64,000 bases of DNA from DT-110 sp030148525 (GTDB lineage Bacteria; Bacteroidota; Bacteroidia; Chitinophagales; Saprospiraceae): the NCBI GenBank assembly GCA_965227445.1, contig OZ245751.1, forward strand, positions 992,001 through 1,056,000. Direction: 5' to 3'. The notes under the pieces were generated by a model that saw nothing but the letters and a program-made list of their open reading frames with translations, did not search any database and was not told the origin of the DNA. Shown here piece by piece: positions 1 to 8,754 of this stretch (positions are counted from its first letter, which is position 1; each line of letters begins with the position of its first letter). The position numbers and the translations under genes were made by a program.

Positions 1-1
1 T

Positions 2-994
2 GACCGGGACACCCTCTATTTCAGCTCCAACCGGCACAATAGTATGGGTGGTTTAGATATTTTCAGATCCTACGAAATGGCTAATGGAAACTGGGCACCG
101 GCCTTTAATCTGAAGCCGCCCATCAACTCCGGTGCCGACGACTTTGCACTGGTTATTGATCGTTCCCAACCCACCACCGGCGATGTCGTTCAGCGTGGCT
201 ATTTTTCTTCCAGCCGCTACAGTGGCAGCGGGCGCGACGATATTTACACCATGGAAAAAGTCATCCTGCCACCACCACCCGAACCCGATGAGCCGGAGGT
301 GACCGAAGAAGTGGAACCCATCGTCAAACTGGATGTCTATGTCCTGGAAAAAATCTATCAGGATCCAACGGACCCCAACTCGAGAGTGCTCGGTCGCCGA
401 CCACTACCGGGTGCATCACTAGCGTTGGAAGTGGGTAATACTGCGGATGAAGTAACGGTCGGGGAAGACGGGAAGTATTCCATCGAACTGGAAGAAGGTA
501 AAGTATACGAGTTCCTGGCCAAAAAGGAAGGCTACCTGAATAATGATGCCACCTTCAGCAGTCAGGGCATTGCCCCCTCCCCCGATAATCCGGTCCAGAC
601 CTACGAACTTGAAATTGAGCTGGACAAGATATTTCTGGACCGGGAGATTGTACTTGAGAATATCTACTACGATTTCGATAAATGGGATATCCGGCAAGAT
701 GCAGAGCCCACCCTCGATGAACTTACGCGTAACCTGCGCTTAAACCCGGAGATCAATATTCAATTGGCATCCCATACCGACTGTCGGGGTAATGACCGCT
801 ACAACCAGCAATTATCCCAACGCCGGGCCCAGTCGGCCGTCGATTATCTCATCGCTCAGGGCATTGATGAAGATAGGCTTAGTGCCGTAGGTTATGGCGA
901 AGAGCAACCGGCCGTCGATTGCATCTGCGCCCGCTGTACCGAAGATGAGCACCAATCCAATCGACGCACGACGTTTAAGATCGTGGAAAATTGA
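2..994 (+). CDS. PorE-like PD40/OmpA-family protein, 3' part
   Basis: The reading frame is open from the first bases of the window, so the N-terminus lies outside it. What remains starts in a PD40/TolB-like propeller strand (LYFSSNR...GGLDIF). A proline- and glutamate-rich linker follows, then a carboxypeptidase-regulatory-like beta-sandwich (GRRPLPGASLALEV to EGYLNND). The C-terminus is an OmpA domain (YYDFDKWDIR, ASHTDCRGN, SQRRAQSAVDYL, SNRRTTF). This PD40 - CRD - OmpA order matches PorE, a T9SS-associated outer-membrane protein that binds peptidoglycan. An insertion with four cysteines (CICARC plus one upstream) lies in the OmpA domain. The gene converges with the large T9SS cargo gene downstream. 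Orthology to PorE is inferred, because many Bacteroidota carry several paralogs of this architecture. Confidence 0.85.
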   Translation, partial: DRDTLYFSSNRHNSMGGLDIFRSYEMANGNWAPAFNLKPPINSGADDFALVIDRSQPTTGDVVQRGYFSSSRYSGSGRDDIYTMEKVILPPPPEPDEPEVTEEVEPIVKLDVYVLEKIYQDPTDPNSRVLGRRPLPGASLALEVGNTADEVTVGEDGKYSIELEEGKVYEFLAKKEGYLNNDATFSSQGIAPSPDNPVQTYELEIELDKIFLDREIVLENIYYDFDKWDIRQDAEPTLDELTRNLRLNPEINIQLASHTDCRGNDRYNQQLSQRRAQSAVDYLIAQGIDEDRLSAVGYGEEQPAVDCICARCTEDEHQSNRRTTFKIVEN

Positions 995-1040
995 TGGGGT
1001 TGCTCCGGACGTTTTCGATGGTGCCTGGTCTTTCTCCCCT

Positions 1041-1078
1041 GCTCCACGCTCCACGCCCGACGCTCCACGCTCGACGCG
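1041..1078. repeat. heptanucleotide array GCTCCAC/GCTCGAC
   Basis: Five consecutive 7-bp units (GCTCCAC twice, GCCCGAC, GCTCCAC, GCTCGAC) followed by a partial unit. They lie in the short space between two convergent genes. The same words recur near 7340, 8165, 8630 and 8710. Confidence 0.8.
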
Positions 1079-1133
1079 AAAAAGCACAGAAAACCAATCC
1101 CAAGCAATAGAACCATGAAGCTCTGAGCAAAAC

Positions 1134-4100
1134 CTACCGCCCCACCTTCATCACCTGGGCTGAGTAGATCATTCGTCCCTTCGCAAAACCCAACAACCGG
1201 TAGGTTCCCGTGGGATATACCGACATATTCCAGGATAATTGGTGGACCCGGTCGGGTCCCGTTTTTCCGGTTTTAAGTACTTGCCCCCATTGATTGACCA
1301 ATCGCCACTCGATTCGGTATGCTTGTCGTAAGGAGAGATCAAGCCGGAGTTGTTCCGAAGCGGGATTGGGGTATAAACGCACCGCTTCTATCCATTCGGG
1401 ATCTTCTAGGGAGGTAGTGAGGAGGTTAAAGGTCTCGTTGATCATACATCCATTGCGGTCGGTCACCGATAAAGTGTAAAGTCCCGTTCCCAGATCCTGT
1501 ATGGTAGCCAGGGTATCTCCCGTATTCCAAAGGTAGCTATACATAGGTGTACCACCCTGGACATTGGCCGTTAGTCGACCGTTTGTACTATCGGGGTCGG
1601 GCAGTTCGGCAGAGAAGTCGATGTGCAGGGAATCCGGATCAAAAAGCTGAAAACCAAAGGTCCGACGGCATTGGTTCTCGTCGATCACTTCCAACTCGTA
1701 GAGTCCTTCCGCGAGGTTGTTTAATTGAGCGGTATCCTGATCGAGGAAGGTCCCCTCGCGGTTCCAGGTGAGTTGGTATGGAGACACACCTCCTTCCAAT
1801 GATACGCGAATACGTCCATCCTCAGCATCCGGACAGCTTGGGTTGCGGAGGGTATCGACTACAGTAATCCGGGTATCTGGTTGATCTACCCGGAATTCGG
1901 GGAATATCGTCCGGCAGGTATCTGAATCAGTGATGGTCAGGCTATACGATCCTGCCGGTGCGTTCAGTAAATTCTGAGTGGTGGCGCCATTGCTCCATCG
2001 GTATTGGTAAGGAGGTGTACCTCCGATCAGTTGGAGGCGTACGGCGCCACTGGATTCGTCCCGGCAGCGAACATCAACCAGGGTAGTATCGGTTATCCGG
2101 ACGGGGCTACTCAATTCTACAATGCGCGCTGTTTGTAGCGTATCTGAGCATTGGCGTTGGTCGGTTACCACCAGTTGGTAAGTGCCGGCACCGGCGCGTC
2201 GCAGGTTGGGTTGATTGGAGACAAAAGTACCTTCCGAGTCATACCACGAGTAGGAATAAGGCAGGGTGCCTCCCTGAGCGGTAACAAAGATAGCCCCTTC
2301 TTCGGCGCCGAAGCAGGTGTTTTGCTGAATACTGTCCCGGCGTACACTCAGTGGGGTGGGTTCCCTGACCGGTACTGGTTGGGAATTGATCACACATCCG
2401 TTGGCATCAATTACGGTTACGCGGTAACCGGAATTCGCCGGCAACCCGTTCAGCACCACGCTATCCGATTCCGAACGGATGAGTTCGGCATTGCTGAATA
2501 GGTAACGGTAAGGGGCCGTTCCACCCTGAATTTGCACTGACAGGCTGCCGTCACGAGCCCCAAAACAACTGATATCTGCGGAGTTAAAATCGACCAGTTG
2601 CAGGGCTTCTCCCGGATCGCGCAGCTTGATGGCAGGGATCTGCTCTATACATCCATTTGCATCAGAAACAGTTACACTATAGGCCCCGGGATCGACGTTG
2701 CGTAATTCATTGTCCATGCTACCGGTATTCCAGTTAAACTGGTAGGGCCGCATACCTCCTTTCACGTCGAGGCTCAATCGGTTACTGCTGTCGCCGATGC
2801 AGATATTTTCCTGAAAAACATCAACGTCGGCAACCAGGCGAGGTGGATCAGCCAGGTTGAACGACTCCTGGGCAGGGCAACCGTTAGCATCGGTTACAAA
2901 CACCCGGTATTGGCCGGCATCTAACCCGTAAATCGCGGAGGTCGTATCGGGACTGCCGGTCCAGGTATAGGTATAAGGACCGATCCCGCCGGAGACATCC
3001 AATTCCAGGAAACCATTATCATCTCCCTGACACAGGATATCCCCTCGTCCCGCCAATTCGATCTCAATGGGGTCAGGACTTTGAATCCGGAGGGTATCAC
3101 TGATGGTCTGGCAGCCAAGGTCATCCGTGATAGTGACTTGGTAATTACCGGTGCCGACGCGCAAACGATCTTTTACAAAGGGGCCATCGTTCCATTCGTA
3201 CTGTAAGGGTTGCCTTGGCGTTCCCGAAATAGTAACACTAATTCGCCCATCCATGGCACCGGCACATTGTGGTTGCACCAGACTGAAAACAGGTTGAATA
3301 GGTTCGCTCAGGGCATCAACGGTAAAAGAGGTGTCCAGCAAACACCCGTTCGTATCCGTAATCCGTACCGGATAGGTTCCCACAGCTGCATTTTGCAGAG
3401 TGCCCGATTGATCTCCGCGCTCCCACTCGTAGCGGAAAGGGGCAGAACCCACGGGGCTCAGGGTTATTCGTCCGTCGGACCGACCGGTGCACAAGGCATC
3501 GTTGATGGAAGCAGTAACGTCGATGGCTGAGGCTGCTGCCAAAACGATTTTCAGGGTATCCGTCAGGCAACCACTGGCATCAGTAGCAATTACCCGGTAG
3601 GTGCCCACCGGCAGCTGTGTTCGTTCCTGACCACTGCTTCCATCTGCCCAGGTATAGGTGTACGGTGATCGCCCACCCGTCGCCCGAACCCGTATCAGGC
3701 CACTGGTGTCGCCAATGCAGATTGGTGGCCGTTCTTCCTCAACGCGTAAACGGAGCGGGTCCGGTTCTGAAATAGGATAGGACCGGGTTGCCGTACAACC
3801 ATTGAAATCGGTGACGGTCACCGTATAGAATTGCTGTTCGAGCCCACCGATTATCCGGCGGGAAGCTCCGGTACTCCATTGGTACTGGTACGGACCGGTA
3901 CCACCCTGCGCATCCACTGCCAGGTACCCATCGGCTTCGCCATTACAGCTTATATTTCGCACCGAATCAGTTACGACCACCAAACGGGCTGGTCCGTTCA
4001 GCAGAATGGAATCTGTGAGGGTACAACCATTGGCATCAGTTATGGTAAGCGGGTAAAGTCCAGTAATTAAATTGGTACGACTACTCCCCGAGGATCCATC

Positions 4101-7100
4101 TTCCCAGCGCACCGTATAGCCTGGGCTTCCGCCAAAAATCGATAGCCTAATTTGTCCGTCCGGAGCATTGGAGCATTCCGGTTCCTGCAAGTCGGAATCG
4201 TAGGATAAGGGCAGGGGTTCCGAAACGCGGATACTATCGACAATCGTTTCGCACCCTCCCTCGGTAATGGTTACCGAATACAGCCCTCCCTCCAGATTAT
4301 CCAGGCAGGGCGTAGTCGCTCCCGTACTCCACAAATAGGTGGGGGCACCAATGACCTGCAGGCATATTTGTCCGTCCGAGGCCCCGGCACAACTAACGTC
4401 ATTCACATCGACGGAAGTGACCTCGGCATCCGGACCATTGACATAGGTCGTGCGCAGGCGAAAAACACAGCCATCACTGCTGTTGTCAGTGACGGTGATT
4501 CGATACGCACCCTGAAGTAAACTATCAATCGTATAGCTGTTGGAGGGCACATTTTCGGCACGACCGGAAATACCGTTGGTCCCTTGCCATTCGTAGGTAA
4601 AAGGTAGTAATCCACCCTGAGGTGTGATGGTAATGGCGCCATCTTGTCCGTCGCATCCCGTTGGGTTATCAATCGTTCGCAGAATAGACGAAATACTGCT
4701 GATGGATGATACCGTGATAGTTGTATCTGCGGTACACCCCAATTGATCGGTCACCGTAACGGCGTATTGGTCGGCCTGTCCGGCCTGCCTGTCAGCTTCT
4801 ACTGTAATCGAGGGTGTCTCCTCGCCCGTACTCCACTGGTAGTTGAAAGGTGCCATTCCCGAGGAAGAGGTTACGGAAAGTTCCTGGGTTGATTCGACAC
4901 ATAGTGAAAAATCACTTCCCGGATCAATCTCCAACGCTGGTCCGGGGTTCACAGAAATTGGTATTTCGCCCGTGGTGCGGCAGCCCTGATCGGTGGTCAT
5001 GGCAAAGTAGAGGGTGGTATCGCCACTCGGCTGGACGTTGGTATTCCCTAATTCGGAACCCGGGTTCAGGCTTGGCTCACTGAAAAAAGCTAAAGAGGCA
5101 CCCGTACCTCGTTGGTCTTCGATGTCCAGGCTTGCCAGATCAATGACTTCCCCCGGACAGAGTATTGGCTGGTCAGTAAAGGTAACGGCCGGAGTCGGGT
5201 TGACCACCACGGTTGCAGGAACCCGTGGTTCGGAGAAGCAACGAAAATCTGTCTCTTCGGCATAAAAAGTATAGGCCTGTGGAAATGCCGTATTGTTAGG
5301 TGGCAGATCAGGGGAGTAAAAAACACCAAATTCCGGAATCTCTGTGAGGTCATCAGGGGTGGTATACCAGAAAATCGATTTCCCGGAAACCGGCTGCGCC
5401 CGTAAGAAGGGATTATCACCGTCGCAAATGGTATCATTAAATACAATCGGAGGCGGCAGGATGGTGTCATCGTCCAGGCCATTGCAGTTGTTATCGATAT
5501 TGTCGCAGGGCACCTCCGGACGTCCCGGATTGATGCTGTCATCGGTGTCGTTGCAATCACCTGCCAGACTTACATAGCCGTCAGGGGGTGTGTCAAGACA
5601 AGAATAGAGCACCCTGTCGGTATCACCGTACCCATCATTATCGGCATCCAGGTAGAAGGCATTGTTGGGCCGTCCTTCGTACGTGAGCCCGTAGATGGCA
5701 ATCTGGTCGATAGCGATATCTCCCTGAGAACCACGTCCGCGGGTGGCCAGGAACCGAAATTGCAAACGGTCACCGGCTTGATAGCTGGAAAATTCCAGGT
5801 AGGTTTTCTTCCAACCGGCACCCTGGTTGTTCTGCCGCTGCCAGATTGTCTGCCAGGACTGACCGCCGGTCTTACTCACCTGAAGGCGGAGGCTACCGAT
5901 ATCTGGTCCCAGCATGTGGTAGTTAAAGGCGATATTACAAGTTGCTTGTGGATCGGCTTCCGCCAAAAAGCAGCCGGAGCGCAATTCGGCGGTACTACCT
6001 TCCAGGCAATTATTACCGGAGGTTTCCAGGTAGAGGTATTGCCCTGTTCCATTTACATCGGATTCCGGACCAGTTCCCTGAGTTGGCGTAGGTGTTCCGC
6101 GAACTTGCCAGTCGACATTGCTGGCAGGCTCATTGAACCAGGGGCCGGTCAGTAAACATTCGGCGGTGCCGCAGGAGCCTGTACAGTTGTCCTCCTGATC
6201 GAAGGTGGTCAGCAGTCGTCCGGCCGGGGGCTGACACCCCGTAATTACCGTATTGCCGCAGGAATTACCGCTGAAGGATGAGCCACATGATTTTCGAAGA
6301 TAAATATCGTATCCGGTTTCCGGATCAAGCCCCATCAGGGAAAAAGGCGGACAACCGGCCAGTACAACCGTGCCCTGACCGGCCTGGGCACCGATGCCGG
6401 GGGTAAATCCGGGAGGCCCGTACTCGACGTAGGTGGAAGTGCTTTCGCACCCCAAATCCTCCGCCCAATCTAACACTACGGTGGTGGTGTCAATGTTGAG
6501 AACCTGTACTTCAGAAACAGGTAAGCAGCTCAAAGGCTCAAAGACTAGTTCCACAAAATCCAGGTATCCCGAATCGGCTTCGAAATCGTCGCAGATTTCC
6601 AGCAGCCAGTCTCCATTTGGATTCGTCAGGCTATCGTTGAATACCAGCAATGATTCCTCGGGTTGGTAGGGCCCTGCCGTGAATGGCGCTGCTGCCGGTT
6701 CCTCGTCAATAGCCTGGCAGGCGGACGCATCAAATACCATCGCTCCGGAGCAACCGGGCAGAGTGGGGTCACCGTAATTGGCATCGCCACCACCATTATC
6801 GGAGGTAAGTACGATCCGTTGACCACCTGGTGATTGCAATGTTATATCGAGATCACTTGCCCATCCGTGGCGGATCAACAGCTTGACTTGCTTCAGATAC
6901 ACATCCTGGCCCAGGGTGGTACCGGGCGCATTATTCACGGAGATCACCAATCGGTTGGGATCGAAAAAGGGGCGATCATCGGGACAGGTGGCATCATTCA
7001 ACACAAGGCCCATGGCGCAGGGGGAAGGATTGGGAATGGTATCCTGGGCGTAGGAAAGGATGGGAATAAGTCCGGTCAACAGACAGAACAGAAAACGTTT

Positions 7101-7106
7101 TTTCAT
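1134..7106 (-). CDS. giant T9SS-secreted SprB-repeat protein
   Basis: A 1990-residue protein with a signal peptide (MKKRFLFCLLTGLIPILSYAQ region). From the N-terminus I see: a proprotein-convertase P-domain (about 30-195); a fibronectin III-like domain (about 200-290); a MAM-like domain (about 300-470, with CNIAFNYHMLG and GDIAIDQIAIYG); a MopE-type calcium/metal-binding motif (DADNDGYGD, GDCNDTDDSINPG, DNIDNNCNGLDDD); an Ig-like segment; then about fifteen SprB repeats of the form GG..PY.Y.W..G (about 730-1890). The protein ends in a type A T9SS sorting domain (LYPNPASEQLRLD, PTGTYRLL). SprB-type proteins are cell-surface adhesins, involved in gliding in Flavobacterium. An adhesin or surface-matrix role is inferred; the ligand is unknown. 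It has its own signal peptide and is transcribed toward the PorE-like gene. Confidence 0.93.
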   Translation of the reverse strand: MKKRFLFCLLTGLIPILSYAQDTIPNPSPCAMGLVLNDATCPDDRPFFDPNRLVISVNNAPGTTLGQDVYLKQVKLLIRHGWASDLDITLQSPGGQRIVLTSDNGGGDANYGDPTLPGCSGAMVFDASACQAIDEEPAAAPFTAGPYQPEESLLVFNDSLTNPNGDWLLEICDDFEADSGYLDFVELVFEPLSCLPVSEVQVLNIDTTTVVLDWAEDLGCESTSTYVEYGPPGFTPGIGAQAGQGTVVLAGCPPFSLMGLDPETGYDIYLRKSCGSSFSGNSCGNTVITGCQPPAGRLLTTFDQEDNCTGSCGTAECLLTGPWFNEPASNVDWQVRGTPTPTQGTGPESDVNGTGQYLYLETSGNNCLEGSTAELRSGCFLAEADPQATCNIAFNYHMLGPDIGSLRLQVSKTGGQSWQTIWQRQNNQGAGWKKTYLEFSSYQAGDRLQFRFLATRGRGSQGDIAIDQIAIYGLTYEGRPNNAFYLDADNDGYGDTDRVLYSCLDTPPDGYVSLAGDCNDTDDSINPGRPEVPCDNIDNNCNGLDDDTILPPPIVFNDTICDGDNPFLRAQPVSGKSIFWYTTPDDLTEIPEFGVFYSPDLPPNNTAFPQAYTFYAEETDFRCFSEPRVPATVVVNPTPAVTFTDQPILCPGEVIDLASLDIEDQRGTGASLAFFSEPSLNPGSELGNTNVQPSGDTTLYFAMTTDQGCRTTGEIPISVNPGPALEIDPGSDFSLCVESTQELSVTSSSGMAPFNYQWSTGEETPSITVEADRQAGQADQYAVTVTDQLGCTADTTITVSSISSISSILRTIDNPTGCDGQDGAITITPQGGLLPFTYEWQGTNGISGRAENVPSNSYTIDSLLQGAYRITVTDNSSDGCVFRLRTTYVNGPDAEVTSVDVNDVSCAGASDGQICLQVIGAPTYLWSTGATTPCLDNLEGGLYSVTITEGGCETIVDSIRVSEPLPLSYDSDLQEPECSNAPDGQIRLSIFGGSPGYTVRWEDGSSGSSRTNLITGLYPLTITDANGCTLTDSILLNGPARLVVVTDSVRNISCNGEADGYLAVDAQGGTGPYQYQWSTGASRRIIGGLEQQFYTVTVTDFNGCTATRSYPISEPDPLRLRVEEERPPICIGDTSGLIRVRATGGRSPYTYTWADGSSGQERTQLPVGTYRVIATDASGCLTDTLKIVLAAASAIDVTASINDALCTGRSDGRITLSPVGSAPFRYEWERGDQSGTLQNAAVGTYPVRITDTNGCLLDTSFTVDALSEPIQPVFSLVQPQCAGAMDGRISVTISGTPRQPLQYEWNDGPFVKDRLRVGTGNYQVTITDDLGCQTISDTLRIQSPDPIEIELAGRGDILCQGDDNGFLELDVSGGIGPYTYTWTGSPDTTSAIYGLDAGQYRVFVTDANGCPAQESFNLADPPRLVADVDVFQENICIGDSSNRLSLDVKGGMRPYQFNWNTGSMDNELRNVDPGAYSVTVSDANGCIEQIPAIKLRDPGEALQLVDFNSADISCFGARDGSLSVQIQGGTAPYRYLFSNAELIRSESDSVVLNGLPANSGYRVTVIDANGCVINSQPVPVREPTPLSVRRDSIQQNTCFGAEEGAIFVTAQGGTLPYSYSWYDSEGTFVSNQPNLRRAGAGTYQLVVTDQRQCSDTLQTARIVELSSPVRITDTTLVDVRCRDESSGAVRLQLIGGTPPYQYRWSNGATTQNLLNAPAGSYSLTITDSDTCRTIFPEFRVDQPDTRITVVDTLRNPSCPDAEDGRIRVSLEGGVSPYQLTWNREGTFLDQDTAQLNNLAEGLYELEVIDENQCRRTFGFQLFDPDSLHIDFSAELPDPDSTNGRLTANVQGGTPMYSYLWNTGDTLATIQDLGTGLYTLSVTDRNGCMINETFNLLTTSLEDPEWIEAVRLYPNPASEQLRLDLSLRQAYRIEWRLVNQWGQVLKTGKTGPDRVHQLSWNMSVYPTGTYRLLGFAKGRMIYSAQVMKVGR

Positions 7107-7202
7107 AGAATCGGTTGGCCACCGGGGCCGTTTTTTGGGTATTGGTCAGATTGCTTTCCAAATCCCAAAATACGTAATTGGCCCGGAATTTCTAACGTTA
7201 AA

Positions 7203-7226
7203 CGGCTTACGGCTTACGGCCGACGG
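7203..7226. repeat. heptanucleotide array CGGCTTA
   Basis: Units CGGCTTA, CGGCTTA, CGGCCGA and a partial CGG show an exact 7-bp period. This array lies about 100 bp upstream of the SprB-repeat gene start. Confidence 0.7.
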
Positions 7227-7304
7227 AGGAGGTCGATTCGGAGGATCGACCCAAGCGTTTTTTGTTCAAGGCCCATTCTCCTATTCACCGATTCTCGATC
7301 CTGG

Positions 7305-7373
7305 CTTCGGTGGCCCGGGAAGGATTGACTAGTGCTGGCGCGACGCTCCACGCATAATGCCCGCTCGATCCGG
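7305..7373. repeat. dispersed 69-bp repeat, copy 1
   Basis: This segment is near-identical to 8674-8742. Both contain GGAAGGAT, then the run CGACGCTCCACGCA, AATGCCCGCTCGATCC. A shorter related copy lies at 8625-8659 and a degenerate one at about 8165-8186. Confidence 0.75.
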
Positions 7374-7424
7374 TAGCAATGCGGGTCAAAAAGCAATAAT
7401 TTTGGGTGCAAGAATAGTCGGTCC

Positions 7425-7684
7425 AGTAGTGCCGCGGTTCAAGATTATTTCTTTCGAAGAAAATGTAATCTTATATTCCGTACCTAACGGCACGGTTTTT
7501 TGCTTATCCGATTATAATTTCTACCCATATCTGGTCCCTAACGGGACCCCCTGCAGAAGCCCCTTTAGGGGCTGAATATGGGTAGAAACGTAAATGGAAA
7601 AGTTGAGGTGCGTGCCGTTAGGTACGCAATGTGTTCGCCGTCCAAAAAACCGATCAGCTTTAAAGATAATTGACCCGCGGCACT
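7425..7684. repeat. palindromic element E, copy 1 (intact)
   Basis: A nested imperfect palindrome. The outermost arms are at 7425-7442 and 7670-7684. Next is a perfect 16-bp inverted repeat CGTACCTAACGGCACG (7479-7494 against 7611-7626), then a 13-bp repeat TTTCTACCCATAT (7518-7530 against 7576-7588). Two hairpins sit inside: GGTCCC-TAAC-GGGACC (7533-7548) and AGCCCC-TTTA-GGGGCT (7558-7573). The second copy at 8187-8550 keeps the whole architecture. No open frame in it looks like a protein. It may be a non-autonomous mobile palindrome or a structured RNA family. Confidence 0.8.
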
Positions 7685-7850
7685 AGAGGACCGACTTCCT
7701 TTGGCGGTCGATCCTCCTGCGGCCGCAGAAGCCCATACGGGCGCAGGCAGGGTTGGATCGACCGGTTTTCATTATGGAAATGGGGGAGTTGGAGAATCGG
7801 GGAATTTGAGAATGGGTCGATTTACTTCGACCGGTATCCATGACTTGTAG

Positions 7851-7870
7851 AGACGCGATTTATCGCGTCT
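7851..7870. repeat. AGACGCGAT hairpin
   Basis: A perfect 9-bp inverted repeat AGACGCGAT - TT - ATCGCGTCT. Similar GTAGAGACGCGAT palindromes are common dispersed repeats in cyanobacteria and Bacteroidota. No gene is associated with it here. Confidence 0.6.
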
Positions 7871-8095
7871 GCCACATCGCGCCCGGATACCAGATAAAGA
7901 AATATGGTGATTAGGAGATCATGCGAATGGGGTAGAGCATGTTCAAATAACACTGCCCCTATGCCCGAAAAAATAGGCCCACCGCTTCAGCAGTGGGAAA
8001 AAAGATGACAGAACCTCAAAAACCACCACCACTTTAGTGGTAAAACCCATTCGGGCGGTAGCACGCAAGGGCAAAGTACCTACTACCAAATACCC

Positions 8096-8130
8096 ATTCA
8101 TCATTCAACATTAAGCATTCAGCATTTTTA
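8096..8130. repeat. heptanucleotide array ATTCANC
   Basis: Units ATTCATC, ATTCAAC, ATTAAGC, ATTCAGC, ATTTTTA show a degenerate 7-bp period in AT-rich intergenic DNA. Confidence 0.65.
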
Positions 8131-8186
8131 AAGGCAAACCATCCCAAGCCTACTTCCGGTTTCGACGCACGACGCTCGCTCGATCC

Positions 8187-8550
8187 AGTAGCGCTGCGGG
8201 TCAAGATTCTTTATTCTTCGGGGGGTAATACATGTCTTACATTCCGTACCTACCGGCACGGTTTTCCCTTGTCCGATTCTGATTTCTACCCATATCTGGT
8301 CCCTAAAGGGACCTTTCCAGAATGCCCCTTTTGGGGCAGAATATGGGTAGAAACGTAAACGGAAAAGGTGACGAGCGTGCCGTTATACCGACAACGAAGT
8401 GGTTTGGAACACCAAACCACTTCGAGTCGAGTATATACTCGCGTGAAAAGGTTTGGGCTTTGCCAAACCTTTTCGGAAGCGGTATAGGTACGCAATGTGT
8501 TCGCCCTCCCAAGGACCATTCAGCTTTAATGATTATTGAACCGCAGCACT
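8187..8550. repeat. palindromic element E, copy 2 (interrupted)
   Basis: Second copy of the palindromic element at 7425-7684, with the same nested arms: outer arms 8187-8204 and 8536-8550, inverted repeat starting 8245, and hairpins GGTCCC-TAAA-GGGACC and TGCCCC-TTTT-GGGGCA. Two stem positions differ from copy 1 on both sides in a way that keeps pairing (C-G to T-A in the outer arm, A-T to T-A in the second hairpin). The right-hand arm is interrupted at 8386-8484 by a separate insertion. Confidence 0.8.
8386..8484. mobile_element. 99-bp three-hairpin MITE-like insertion
   Basis: Comparison with copy 1 of element E shows an intact CCGTTAGGTACG in copy 1 and the same site split by 99 bp here. 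The insert is bounded by TACCG and CGGTA and flanked by TA on both sides (8384-8385, 8485-8486). Its ends form an imperfect 22-bp inverted repeat (16 of 22 matching). Inside are a perfect 12-bp stem (8396-8407 with 8412-8423), a 14-bp palindrome CGAGTATATACTCG (8428-8441) and a second 12-bp stem (8445-8456 with 8463-8474). TA duplication is typical of IS630/Tc1-mariner-type insertion. No transposase is encoded. Confidence 0.75.
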
Positions 8551-8673
8551 AGAGGGTCGAGCACCTCCGCCCGTCTCGATCAAGTCCCTTGAGTCGCTAT
8601 AGTCCCTTCTTTCCCTTCAGTCGCGGTGACGCTCCACGCACAATGCCCGCTCGATCCAGCCTCCTTCACCTTG

Positions 8674-8742
8674 TTTCGGCGGCCTGGGAAGGATCGAGGT
8701 CCAATGGCGCGACGCTCCACGCACAATGCCCGCTCGATCCAG
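8674..8742. repeat. dispersed 69-bp repeat, copy 2
   Basis: Near-identical to 7305-7373. It ends 12 bp before the stop codon of leuS, so it occupies the 3' flank of that gene. Confidence 0.75.
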
Positions 8743-8754
8743 AGGATCGAGCAC

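Larger units (their letters stand above)
7107..8754. other. 1.65-kb gene-free repeat region
   Basis: I found no credible gene here. Short open frames exist only because the repeats lack stops. The region lies upstream of the SprB-repeat gene and downstream of leuS. It carries two copies of a 260-bp palindromic element, a 99-bp insertion in one copy, a dispersed 69-bp repeat, heptanucleotide arrays and a GACGCGAT hairpin, all listed separately. Confidence 0.8.

Noticed and set aside
7357..7575. Short protein with PNGTVFCLSDYN and PYLVPNGTP
   Set aside because: It is a translation of palindromic element E; similar spurious peptides are often annotated from such repeats.
7107..8754. tRNA or other RNA gene in the repeat-rich region
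   Set aside because: Hairpins are present, but none shows a cloverleaf, a T-loop GTTCRANNC box or a CCA end in the right order.
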